Assembly (NCBI GenBank): GCA_028829895.1
Contig: CM054182.1
Span: forward strand, 14,900,001 to 14,964,000
Length of the DNA: 64,000 nt
Direction of reading: 5' to 3'
Source: Sinotaia quadrata
Lineage: Eukaryota; Mollusca; Gastropoda; Architaenioglossa; Viviparidae
In this document: positions 23,715-34,251 of the stretch, piece by piece
Layout of the letters: every line of letters starts with the position of its first letter
Position numbering within the stretch: the first letter of the stretch is position 1
Notes under the pieces: model-generated
Told to the model about the DNA's origin: nothing
Databases searched by the model: none
What the model saw: the letters and a program-made list of their open reading frames with translations, nothing else
Made by a program: the position numbers and the translations under genes

Positions 23715-23953
23715 CTTGCTGTACGTGCAGGAAGGATGGAAGTGCCAATGCGACCTGACACCGACTCATAAGCATGTCCCATCCTTGACCCATATCCAGA
23801 GGACGATGACGTGCTAGCAGAAATGTAAGAACCAAGCCGATCCGTACGACTGCCCGAGCCATAACTAGAGGTCCTGTGAGACCCACTGGTCGTAGTGTCG
23901 TAACGGGTAGAGGCGGTCCCATGGTCAGATGCTCGACCGGTGTAGCGTGACAT
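23715..23953 (-). CDS. SVIL-like: Supervillin-like protein, first coding exon (start codon)
   Basis: The likely start codon is at 23953-23951, in the context CGACATGT with G at -3. It begins a 79-residue Ser/Gly/Arg/Tyr-rich segment, MSRYTGRASDHG to TSILPARTA. The exon ends at donor GCAAG|GTATGT (exon end 23715) after two bases of a codon, and the next exon supplies T to give Ser, then FGRGEPSTTSS. The open frame extends upstream to an acceptor-like TGTGATTACAG at 24025-24026. The earlier in-frame ATG straddles that acceptor and would lie in the intron, so I prefer 23953. The peptide has no recognised domain. Its link to the gene rests on phase and frame matching with the large exon, and on the same composition. 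Confidence 0.7.
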
Positions 23954-24024
23954 GTCGTTTGATAGGCACGACCTGAAGGTCTCAGTATATAACGGACTGA
24001 TGCTTTGTTTCAAGAGCAATGCCC
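23954..24024 (-). other. Probable 5' untranslated part of the first coding exon
   Basis: Runs from the acceptor CTGTGATTACAG (exon base 24024) to the start codon. If this acceptor is used, at least one noncoding exon lies to the right. The pyrimidine tract is modest, so the transcript could instead start nearby. Confidence 0.45.
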
Positions 24025-24089
24025 CTGTAATCACAGCACATTAAAGGAGATTATCTTCAGGCCATTACTTGTTATTAATTTTTAAAATA

Positions 24090-24630
24090 AGTGATTCGTG
24101 AGTACTAACAATTGTGATCTTTCTATTTATGACAAACTATTCGTGAGTACTAACAATTGTGATCTTTCTATTTATGACAAACTATTCGTGAGTACTAACA
24201 ATTGTGATCTTTCTATTTATGACAAACTATTCGTGAGTACTAACAATTGTGATCTTTCTATTTATGACAAACTATTCGTGAGTACTAACAATTGTGATCT
24301 TTCTATTTATGACAAACTATTCGTGAGTACTAACAATTGTGATCTTTCTATTTATGACAAACTATTCGTGAGTACTAACAATTGTGATCTTTCTATTTAT
24401 GACAAACTATTCGTGAGTACTAACAATTGTGATCTTTCTATTTATGACAAACTATTCGTGAGTACTAACAATTGTGATCTTTCTATTTATGACAAACTAT
24501 TCGTGAATACTAACAAACGTGACCCTTCTATGATAAATATTTTTGAATACTAATAATTGTGACCTTTCTATGATAAATATTTGTGAATACAAACAATTGT
24601 GACCTTTCTATGATAAAAGTTGTGAATGCT
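24090..24630. repeat. 45-bp minisatellite, nine identical units
   Basis: Nine apparently identical 45-bp units (24098-24503) carry GTGAGTACTAACAATTGTGA and TTTCTATTTATGACAAACT; three decayed copies follow to the right. As 45 is a multiple of three, a 151-codon open frame with a 15-residue repeat results; I do not treat it as a gene. It starts about 75 bp upstream of the first coding exon. Confidence 0.96.
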
Positions 24631-24950
24631 AACAATTGTGAACTTTCTAATTCCTTTGACTACTCTTCATACTAGCATATATTAAACGCAAGTATTACTC
24701 ATACATTTTTCACAGAATATTAAGAGACATGAAAAGCAAGTATTAACATTTCCATATTTCATGACTTCCAACACTAAGTGAATGACTTATACATAATGTT
24801 TACATTTTATTACATTTTCGTGCAATAAAAAAACCCACATACGTTAAATTTGTATATGAAGACTGACCGAATACACATCCCCCACCACCACCACACACAC
24901 ACACAAATTCTCCTTTAAATGAGTTTTAAATAATTCATTTATTTTTACAT
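24631..24950. other. AT-rich sequence, no gene seen
   Basis: AT-rich with a short CACCACCACCACACACACAC run near 24884. Confidence 0.6.
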
Positions 24951-25165
24951 TTCAGTTTAGCTTTGGGACATCAGATAGTCCCGTATGCTAAATTTCAATC
25001 TGAGCTGTCAATCGTGTGTGCTAAATTTCAGTCTTAGGGCTGGGACATCTGACAGTTATGTGTGCTAAATTTAAGTCTTAGGTTTGAGACAGTTGTGTAT
25101 GCTAACATTTCAGTCTTGATATATAACAGTTGTGTATGCTAAATTTCAGCTGCTAAAGTTTCTCA
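24950..25165. repeat. Degenerate about 45-50-bp repeat
   Basis: Four copies share GTGTATGCTAAATTTCAGTC, GGGACATC and GACAGTTGTGT words. Confidence 0.75.
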
Positions 25166-25310
25166 CACTAGTATTATGTGTAAAGTTTTCAGACCAAGTG
25201 AATCAATTGAAAAATGACAACATAACGACGTTGTTTTATTTGCTTGTTTGTCTGTTTGTTTTTATTAACGTGAGCGAGGTAAACTATTATTCATGACCGA
25301 TAACGTACTT

Positions 25311-26873
25311 TGACATGCACCCCTTTGTTACTGGTTATGATTATTATTTATTAATTAACAACACATAACTAATTACACGTGATGGAGAAATCTTCAATTT
25401 AAGTTTATTAATAATTCTCACAGGAGACACCACTCGTCTCACACTTGGCGGATTATAGGGATGTAGTAAAAGTCTTCTCCCTTCCACAATCAGAAGACAG
25501 GCATTTTAATGTCACACAATACTTCTGCAGGTGGAAACTTCTTACTAAAGGAGTAATAAAAATCCGTCTTTTATTTTAAAGAGCTCCCATCTACCCACTA
25601 TTACCAACATAAGGTTTGAATATATGTGCAAGAAGAGTAATAAATTTAACAATAAATTTATTAAATCAGCAATTAAATATACAACATTTGTATACAATCA
25701 AAAGAGCATTGACATTTGCATCACTTCAGAACAATGTTTGATTAAACGTTTGATACTTATTCAGTATGTTTTAGCATAGACATCATCAGCCAAATTAACA
25801 TACACATACAAAACCTTTTCAATGAGGGTAGATGTCGCTTGTAGCTGTTCACAATTTGGTTTGCAACAAGTCACTTACTTTCTTATTAGATGATGGTCCA
25901 ATGTAACCCTTCTAGACACATTACACAACTGTTCCAGAATATCTTCAATGTGCTCAGAAGCAGTAGAGAATCATCCAGAACTTTGTATGCACTATCCGAA
26001 GTGCATCACGAAGAATGTTTCAGAATCTTTGTTTGTGCTACCCAATTTCCACTGTATTGGCTCTCATACAGAATTCACAGAAATTAACGTCAAGCAACAT
26101 GTTTACTGATATGTTTGGCGAAAATGCTGGATACACACACACATCTGGTAAAGTACACAGGTCACTGCAGACTGAAGTGGATACAAGTTTACAAAACAAC
26201 AAAAGCATCACAAGGTACGCTCTTTTCTGCAAAAGTCAAATTTAGGCAGTGCTAAGTTTCAGGCATATTTCATCTCTAAACTCCTTTCTTACACACATTC
26301 TCAACTTATGACTCCTGCAACAACATTCATTAGCTAGATACACACGCAGCATAAGAAATATAACATCGATCAAAATTCACAAGTATAAGGTGCATCATAA
26401 TCAAATTAGTGAACATAGAAATAATGGTTCAATTACATAAGCATTCTCCAATTCAAATCACAGATCAATAGCAAACATGTAGGAAATATTTCTAAGTCCA
26501 TTCTTTCTTTATCATTCAGTTAACTTACCAAGAGATAACAATCGCCTGTATGACTGTACTTGAGTGACGTCAAAATCAAAGTGATTAGAATACAGAACTT
26601 TCTTCATCAATATAACTTTTAGTCTAACCCCATTAGATGAATTTGTTAGGAACAAGTGAGAGACTCTGGGGAAAAACTACTCATCCCGTTGAAACTGGTT
26701 TGGATTGCATCATCAAGTTGTAGCATACTTTTTACCTGAGTTATTACTTTAACTCTGGTTCTTACAAAAGTATCATCATTGCGCTGTACCGGAAGGTCAT
26801 ATCACGTTGACATTTAAAAGATTATATAATAATTAAGTTTAGAAATAGGGATAGGCAAATTTATTCCGCCACA
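25311..26873 (-). mobile_element. Solo-LTR-like element, copy F (subfamily 1), inverted
   Basis: The reverse complement begins TGTGGCGGAATAAATTTGCC (at 26873) and runs through the family blocks to a decayed end near 25311 (GTGCATGTCA). It groups with copies A and D by its middle. The same minisatellite word (TAAACTA...ATTC.TGACCGATTA) occurs on both sides, so it inserted into that array. The right flank reads CTTAC; the left flank has GTACTT with a small deletion, compatible with an originally duplicated CTTAC but not proof. Confidence 0.78.
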
Positions 26874-26878
26874 CTTAC

Positions 26879-26995
26879 CATGAGGTGAGCAAAGTAAACT
26901 AGAATTCTTGACCGATTACTCTCACCATGATGTGAGCAAAGTAAACTAGAATTCATGACCGATTACTCTCACCATGAGGTGAGAGAATGGAATGC
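26879..26995. repeat. 47-bp minisatellite interrupted by LTR copy F
   Basis: Two and a half copies carry GTGAGCAAAGTAAACTAGAA and TTGACCGATTACTCTCACCA; a related piece lies at 25270-25305 on the far side of the element. Confidence 0.85.
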
Positions 26996-27004
26996 GAGTA
27001 TGTG

Positions 27005-27242
27005 AACACAAATTGAATTAGCTCTCTTGATTGGAAAGAACACTTTACACACACAGAGATGGATGGATGGATGGATGGGCGTGTATGCAAACCGAATTAG
27101 CTCTTTTGACCGGAAAGAAAACATTCAGACACAGATGGATGGATGGATGGATGGATGGATCTGTGCACAAACCGAATTAGCTCTCTTGACTGGAAAGAAC
27201 ATATACACACACAGGTGGATGGATGGATGGATGGACGGACAT
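27005..27242. repeat. About 70-bp repeat with GGAT tracts
   Basis: Three copies combine GAATTAGCTCTCTTGA..GGAAAGAAC with CACAGATGGATGGATGGATGG. The GGAT microsatellite length differs between copies. Confidence 0.93.
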
Positions 27243-27745
27243 TAAAGAACGTTTATGTCTTTCATGACTAGTGTAAACAATTCATTAAAGCACGTTTGTG
27301 TCTTCTATGACTAGTGTAAACAGTTTATTAAAGCACGTTCTATGGCTAGTGTAAATTATTCATTAAAGCACGTTTCTGTCTACTATGACTAGTGTAAACA
27401 GTTTATTAAAGCACGTTTCTCTCTTCTATGGCTAGTGTAAATTATTCATTAAAGCACGTTTCTGTTTACTATGACTAGTGTAAACAGTTTATTAAAGCAC
27501 ATTTCTGTCTACTAAGGCTACTGTAAACTATTCATTAAAGCCCGTTACTACTATGACTATTGTAAGCTATTAACACGCGTTTCTGTCTACTATGGCTACT
27601 GCAAACTATTAACACGCGTTTCTGTCTACTATGACTAGTGTAAACTATTAACACGCGTTTCTGTCTACTATGACTAGTATAAACTATTAACACGCGTTTC
27701 TGTCTACTATGACTAAACTATTCCTTAACACACGTTTACTTCTAC
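27243..27745. repeat. About 40-43-bp minisatellite
   Basis: About 12 copies share GCACGTTTCTGTCTACTATG and ACTAGTGTAAAC. Left copies read ATTAAAGCACG, right copies TTAACACGCG. Confidence 0.92.
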
Positions 27746-27924
27746 CGCAATTACAATACATTATTCATGATGATTATCACAAAATGTGGAGTATAAAATG
27801 CACTCCTAAATAATGCATAGACCAACTTTTGAATGATGATGGAGAGAGATAATCGTGTACATAATGCACACCCCAATTTTGCCCCAGGCTATTCTTTAAA
27901 GATAAATTAGTATCACTTGAAAAT

Positions 27925-28095
27925 ACATGCATTCGACTGTGCTTGCACATCTTTTTACTGACATGCACTAACTTCAATTGTAGCAGGCCCTTTACACTGC
28001 ACTTTATTTTACTGACATGAGCTAAGTTCAATTGTAGCAGGCCCTTTACACTGCTATTTATGGCGCTGACATGGATAGTAGCAAGCGTCTTATAC
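27925..28095. repeat. About 55-bp repeat
   Basis: Three copies carry ACTGACATG, TTCAATTGTAGCAGGCCCTT and TACACTGC. Confidence 0.85.
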
Positions 28096-28099
28096 AAGT

Positions 28100-28432
28100 A
28101 TTAGGAAATTGATGTGGAGCGGGCGCCTATACCAGTAGTGGGGAAACTGACGTGGAGCGGGCGCCTAATACCAGTATTTAGGAAACTGACGTGGAGCGGG
28201 CGCCTTATACCAGTAGTGAGGAAACTGACGTGGAGCGGGCGCCTTATACCAGTATTGAGGAAACTGACGTGGAGCGGGCGCCTATACCAGTAGTGGGGAA
28301 ACTGACGTGGAGCGGGCGCCTAATACCAGTATTTAGGAAACTGACGTGGAGCGGGCGCCTTATACCAGTAGTGAGGAAACTGACGTGGAGCGGTTGCCTT
28401 ATACCAGTATTTAGGAAAGTGACGTATGTATT
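28100..28432. repeat. 39-bp GC-rich minisatellite
   Basis: About 8.5 copies carry AACTGACGTGGAGCGGGCGC and CTTATACCAGTA. It is far richer in G, C and CpG than its surroundings. Paired variants (GTAGTGAGG and GTATTTAGG) alternate, a sign of a higher-order unit. Confidence 0.95.
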
Positions 28433-28700
28433 AGATTAGAGCTAACTTATATCAACATTTTCTGATCTGACGTATTTATTTTAATTCTTTCCATATTAAA
28501 TCCAGCAAATTAAAGAGAAATATGGTAATATGGATTCTTAGAGAGTTTAGTGACATCTTCAGCCATTGTCTTTTGATACTGAGTTTACAAAATACACTTT
28601 CGAAACAACTTACTCCGTTACAAATAGCGAAGTCCAACTTTCACATGCAAAATCTTGTAAGTAAAATAAAGTGTGTATTGAATTCCACTGTTAATTATAA
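28433..28700. other. AT-rich sequence, no gene seen
   Basis: A short open frame is present on the plus strand but has no coding character that I can identify. Confidence 0.5.
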
Positions 28701-28704
28701 AAAT

Positions 28705-28905
28705 GATAAATCACGTGACCTTTCTACCTACCATGACTACTATTCATTACTCATGATGATTCAAATCACGTGACCTTTCTACCCACCATGACTACTATTC
28801 ATTACTCATGATGATTCAAATCACGTGACCTTTCTACCCACCATGACTACTATTCATTATTCATGATAATTCAAATCACGTGACTTTTCTACCTACCATG
28901 GCTAT
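28705..28905. repeat. 55-bp minisatellite
   Basis: Nearly four copies carry AATCACGTGACCTTTCTACC and CACCATGACTACTATTCATT. Confidence 0.93.
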
Positions 28906-29029
28906 TTGACTCAGGAGTGCCTGGGCTGGATCTGGGCCTCCTATTCGTCAGGTCATGTGTCGTCACTGAACACCAGCCCAACGTCTCGCGACCAGAAGAC
29001 AAACCAAATGCCGAACACAAATGACGTCT

Positions 29030-29500
29030 TTCTAAACATACAATTAGCAGTCAATATAATATTATATTGCTGTGTCTGACTTCTAATAAATAAATATAGA
29101 AAACAAACAACTTACAATCAAGGCGACTTTATATTGCTATTTTGACATATAATAAATAAATAAATATAGAAAACGCACAATTGACAATAACTCTACATTA
29201 TATTGCTATTTTGACATCTAATAAATAAATATAGAAAACGCACAATTGACAATTAACTCGACATTATATTGCATACTGGCATCTAATAAGTAAATATAGA
29301 AAACATACAACTGAAAACCAAAACGACTTTATATTACTATTTTAACATCTAATAAATATACTGAAAACGTACAACTGATAGTCAAGGCGACATTATATTG
29401 TTATCTCGACATCTAATAAATAAATAAAACATACCGTTCGCTGCCGAACAGTCAAGGCGACAATATATTGTTGTTTTAACCTCTAATAAATAAATCTAGC
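29030..29500. repeat. About 62-bp degenerate minisatellite
   Basis: About seven copies share TTATATTGCTATTTTGACAT and CTAATAAATAAATATAGAAA. Confidence 0.88.
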
Positions 29501-29504
29501 AAAC

Positions 29505-29675
29505 ATAAACATTACAGCTATTTATTGTCGTTAAGTACTGTACATGGAGTTGTCGCAATCATCCAATCATTATGAGCGTATTTTAAAAGTAAACGTTACA
29601 GCTATTTATTGTCGTTAAGTACTGTACAGGGAGTTGTCGCAATCATCCAATCATTATGAGCGTATTTTTAAAATA
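29505..29675. repeat. About 84-bp direct duplication
   Basis: Two nearly identical copies contain ACAGCTATTTATTGTCGTTA and GTCGCAATCATCCAATCATT. Confidence 0.95.
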
Positions 29676-29714
29676 ACGTTCTTTCACGTGACATATACCA
29701 TCAAAACCAACCTA

Positions 29715-30500
29715 GTTGTTCTTATAAGTATACGCCATTCACTAACATTTCTAAATGTTCCTTCAAATACATGTCATTTAACAACATTCCTAAGTGTTCT
29801 TTCAAGTTCACGCCATTCACTATATTCCTAAATATTCTTTAAGTACATGCCATTCACTATATTCCTAACTGTTCTTTCAAATACACGCCATTCACTAATA
29901 TTTTTAAATGTTCTTTCAAGTACATGTCATTCTCTATCATTCCTAAATATTCTTTCAAGTACATGTCATTCACTATATTCCAAACTGTTCTTTCAAGTAC
30001 AGGCCATTCACTATCATTCCTAAGTGTTCTTTCAAGTACATGCCATTCACTACCATTCCTAAATGTTCTTTCAAGTACATGCCATTTACTATATTCCTGT
30101 TCTTTCAAGTACAGCTATTCACTATCATTCCTAACTGTTCTTTCAAGTACAGCTATTCACTATCATTCCCAACTGTTTTTTCAAGTACAGCTATTCACTA
30201 TCATTCCTAACTGTTCTTTCAAGTACAGCTATTCACTATCATTCCTAACTGTTCTTTCAAGTACAGCTATTCACTATCATTCCTAACAGTTCTTTCAAGT
30301 ACAGCTATTCACTATCATTCCTAACTGTTCTTTCAAGTACAGCTATTCACTATCATTCCTAACAGTTCTTTCAAGTACAGCTATTCACTATCATTCCTAA
30401 CAGTTCTTTCAAGTACAGCTATTCACTATCATTCCTAACTATTCTTTCAAGTACAGCTATTCACTATCATTCCTAAGTGTTCTTACAAATACATATCATT
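29715..30500. repeat. 38-bp minisatellite, about 21 copies
   Basis: Units carry CATTCCTAACTGTTCTTTCA and AGTACAGCTATTCACTAT. The central copies (about 30105-30475) are nearly uniform. The left copies read CATGCCATTCACTA and are older. Confidence 0.94.
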
Positions 30501-30868
30501 ACTGTTATTCCTATGTTTGTTCCAGTAAATAACATATTATTCACTATTGTTTCTAATAGTTCTTTAACGTGAAACATACTATCGCTATCATTCCTGGCTG
30601 TTCTTATAAGTGCACAGTGTTTTAGACTAAAGACCATTTATTTTGAGTACAGATGAATTTAAAATCATTTCACTAACTATCACACCCAGTAGCACAACTC
30701 ACGACAAACAACTTGGCTCTCTCTTCATTCTAAATGGGAAATCATTCGACAATTGACACTGACCTTAATATACAAACACTAGATCACCCGTCATGCATTT
30801 CGGTTAGATGCATCCTTCGTATTCTGAGAAACTCTTGCCGGTTTCAAGGGAAGGTGGGTTAGCAATCG

Positions 30869-30886
30869 TGCGTCACTAGTGACGCA
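30869..30886. other. 18-bp perfect palindrome
   Basis: TGCGTCACTAGTGACGCA reads the same on both strands. One such site per window of this size is not far from chance expectation. Confidence 0.7.
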
Positions 30887-30919
30887 TCGCGGTCGGACTA
30901 CCACGGCTGTAAATCAATC

Positions 30920-31699
30920 CTATCGACTGATTTTAATTTGTAGCAGAAGCCGTCCACTGCACGTCATGCAACATCCTGGCCACTGGTAACATACAACCGC
31001 TTACAGCGAATTATTGATCCAAGGGAGGGAATAGCGTGCCAGCGTATTTTCAATCCATTTTCCCTCAGCAGTCAAGATAAAGACCGATATACTATTTAAC
31101 CCCTTTAGCGTGGCACTCACATGCCTACAAGGCGTGAACACCGAGTTCATTTCTTCTCTGCATATGGTAAGCATATACTTTGGGAGAGAGGTTGTTGCAG
31201 CCGTATTAACAAATTTCCAGCAAAGGGCTGTTATTGTTTTGTCCACCTTCCCTAAAAATGAAATGGTGACAGTAACTACCCTTTGAGACATTAATTTCTA
31301 TTGAAATAAATGTCTGGAATTTTTTAAAAATCCTGTGTACAGAGTTACTCCCCATAAATATCGGCCACGTCCGCTAGCGAAACTGTCCGAGTTGTTAGTT
31401 TGCATTCAGTAACGTCAGTAACGTGTCTTAAATAATGGAAAGTAACATTTTCGTCCAAAAGAAATCTGTCTGAGTGCAGTCATTCTTAAAGGCAAAAAGG
31501 TTTTTTTAGCAAAGACTTACAATACTAAACCCAGATTTGATCGGGCTTCGCATTTTCGTCAATAAAACTGATCTTGTGGTTCCGGAATTTTGTTTCGAAG
31601 ATCGGGTGGAAGTCATTGGAGTCAAACTCGATGACGGTTTTCACTAGCATACCTAGTCCTGCAACTGTAACAGAATCGTTTGATATTTCTTTCTGCCGC
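30920..31699 (-). pseudogene. RING-finger-like gene remnant, three exon-like blocks
   Basis: Three minus-strand blocks have usable splice sites and compatible phases. Block 1 is 31699-31521 (acceptor ATTCGATTTAG, donor TATT|GTAAGT). Block 2 is 31251-31121 (acceptor TTCATTTTTAG, donor GGCAT|GTGAGT). Block 3 is 30982-30920 (acceptor TATGTTACCAG, stop TAG). Block 1 reads IEFDSNDFHPIFETKF and then meets an in-frame TAG (31527-31525) two codons before its donor. Joined blocks 2 and 3 give TICREEMNSVFTPCRH then WPGCCMTC, close to the C-x10-C-x-H-x4-C-x2-C part of a RING finger, the zinc-binding fold of many ubiquitin ligases. The first Cys of the usual C-x2-C pair is absent (LTIC) and no closing C-x2-C follows. 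I read this as a decayed or partial gene. Alternatives are a last exon with stop at 31525, or chance. Confidence 0.4.
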
Positions 31700-31739
31700 C
31701 TAAATCGAATAAGGAAATGTTTACGTATCAATAGAGAAT

Positions 31740-32565
31740 AATGTCAGTCACAATTGATCACTCTTGACTAGTAATTTATAAACAGGCATTAGCACTGACA
31801 AGACAAGTACTAGACTGTCAGCATTCTGCATGTGAAAGGGGGGGGGGAGAAGGGGGTATGAATTATTCACATTAATTTCCCATTTCTGACTTAGCATTAA
31901 CGCCACTAAATAAGTAAGTTTTGAAAAGAAACATTTGTTGAATTGCGATTCTTTTTAAAACAATTAATTAATTATCACTTAATCTTAACATAATTTATTG
32001 ATTGCTACTCAATATTTATTTTTTAAATATATATCAGTATATGCCACTGTTTCGTAACTCTACACACTTTTCTGAGGTCATATTAATATAATATAATTAT
32101 GAGCCTAAATCAGTCGTACTTTAGATCTGATATCTCCTCTGAATATCAATCATATTTTCTATTATGTTATTAAACTGGAATAAAGTCCCAGATTTAATAT
32201 AAACAACAAGGGTAAAGCAAAGGTTGTTTAAACTGATCTACGCTACCGTTTCATTTACCATTTCTGCTTTTTTGGCCCACCAGTGCAGGATTGAAAGATT
32301 AAGTTTTTGTTTATGTATACATTATTGCAAATAATGTATATAATTGTTCTACTGAGCTCTTTTGTTAGATATTACGCTGAACTAACGGCCACATTTGCCT
32401 CAGTATAGTACATTAATTCATTTTTACTGATTTGATACACAAATAAATCAATTAATCTTTTGGCAAAATGCATTGTTTTGCAATAAATATTACCTGATAA
32501 ATGTCTTGTGTATACACAAGTCTTCATCTATCTTTGTCTCAAAATTAATCACAAGTTGATAACAA
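31740..32565. other. AT-rich sequence, no gene seen
   Basis: Contains a run of ten G at 31838-31847 and otherwise AT-rich sequence without array, open frame or repeat family that I can name. Confidence 0.6.
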
Positions 32566-32569
32566 TTAG

Positions 32570-33864
32570 AGAATTCTATTATCTGATCACTTGAATTTGA
32601 TGTGGTAAGAAGTCCAGTCTTGAAAGGGAGTCGTTAACTTAATCAAGTTAATGGTGAGTTAACTGACTAGTTAAAAGAGAATAGATTAGACATATTTCAG
32701 GCATTTTTGCTATTGATGTGTTATACTTGCATTTTATGTAGAGATGTATTATGTGAGTAGATTATTATTTTACCAAAATGTGTGAACTAAGATGCTCATA
32801 TATAGTATGCTAAGTATTTGGCATTATTCCTAGTCAACCTGTTCATAAATTGACATGCTGTATGCATGTATTGGGCTAATAAATACTGTTGCAGGAAACT
32901 GTAAGTTGAGACTTGAATATAAGAGAGTATGGAGTTAAAGATGTATAAATCGGAAACTTAGCATTTGTTCCCTGATTATATTTTACAGGGAATAAGCAGC
33001 CTTTCTTTTAGTCCATGATTTGAACCTCCCACTTTATTGATATACCACAACGACCAACTGTGGTAGAGGTGGGGAGCAGCGTTTAAGTAAGAATACACTA
33101 CACTCAGTTGATGTATGGTGGCAAAGTATGCTGACTACATTGAGCAATTTCTGGTACAAGCAAGTTACTGGAAATTACTACAATTGCTTTTCTGTTTGAG
33201 GGAGCCAAGCACGGCCACAAGTTAACTTCATAGTAGTGAATCAGTGTCCTACAAACATGGAGAGAAACATGTGGATCTGATGTAATAAGAGTGAACAATA
33301 AACTAGTGTCCCTTAGAATCTCTAATATTAAACTCCATTTCTGTTCTCTGGTAAATATTATCCTGTGATGTGTATTGACTTGGTGAATTATATGTTTTTT
33401 ATATAAGATTGTGTAGTACAAAATATTATTTGAACATGGTTTCATGGAAATACTGATGTCAAGTCATCTCTTTCTGTGTATCTGTTATATGTATATTTGA
33501 CTGTTGATTTAATAAATGTATTGTTAAATTTATTGACCTTCTTACTCATATTGATAGCCTTTTGTTGGAGAAGAAAGCTGGTGGATGGGGGCTCATTAAA
33601 TATAGATTAAAGATGGATTTGTCCTTTCCTTTAATAATTAGTTTTTCACCTACGGAAATACAGTGTGATGGTAAATGTTGTCTTTAATGTTGAGGAAGAG
33701 AGAAAACGCTTACAACGCCCGCATATCCACCAAGTGAGAAAGACAACTGGTGTCTTCTGGAGAATTATTAATAACGTAAATTAAGATTCTCATTACTTGT
33801 AATTAGTTATGGACGATTAATTAATAATAATAATAACCATTATCTAGGTGGCGTTGGCGTCACA
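32570..33864 (+). mobile_element. Solo-LTR-like element, copy C (subfamily 2), 5'-truncated
   Basis: Homology to copies B and E begins near AATTCTATTATCTGATCACT and runs through GGGCTAATAAATACTGTTGC (polyadenylation-type signal) and the subfamily-2 middle (GAGCAATTTCTGGTACAAG) to the end GGCGTCACA at 33864. The first 200-300 bp of the family are missing. No target duplication can be checked. Confidence 0.78.
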
Positions 33865-33929
33865 GATTCTTTTCAGAATGCTCAAAAATTTTCTTCCTCA
33901 CTCTTTGTAATAGTAATGCTAAAGGAAAT

Positions 33930-34070
33930 ATTTGAATAATGTTTCGTGTCTGTTGTCATCACGTGACCGTGTTTGTTCCCTTCCTGTCTGTCGTCATCAA
34001 GTGACCGTGTTTATTCCCTATATTTCTGTTGTCATCAATTGATCGTATTTATTCCCTTTGTGTACAAATC
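33930..34070. repeat. About 45-bp imperfect triplication
   Basis: Three copies share CTGTTGTCATCA, GTGACCGTGTTTATTCCCT. Confidence 0.8.
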
Positions 34071-34224
34071 ATACCTAATCAGGTACACAAGATAATGACG
34101 TCACACAGAACTTTATTGGACAGTAATTAAATAATGACGGTTTTTTGTTTTGAAAGAATATTTCTTAAGTATAGCTCTAAGCAAAAAGGCAATATAAATA
34201 ATAGTACTAAGACGATTAGGTCAA

Positions 34225-34251
34225 TATATATATATATATATATATATATAA
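34225..34251. repeat. TA microsatellite
   Basis: About 13 TA repeats. Confidence 0.95.

Noticed and set aside
24098..24553. 151-codon open frame with 15-residue repeat
   Set aside because: By-product of nine identical 45-bp units; nothing but the repeat is encoded.
28905..29030. GC-richer, non-repetitive 125-bp island in an array-rich region, considered as an exon
   Set aside because: Open stretches on both strands are short and no convincing acceptor-donor pair was found.
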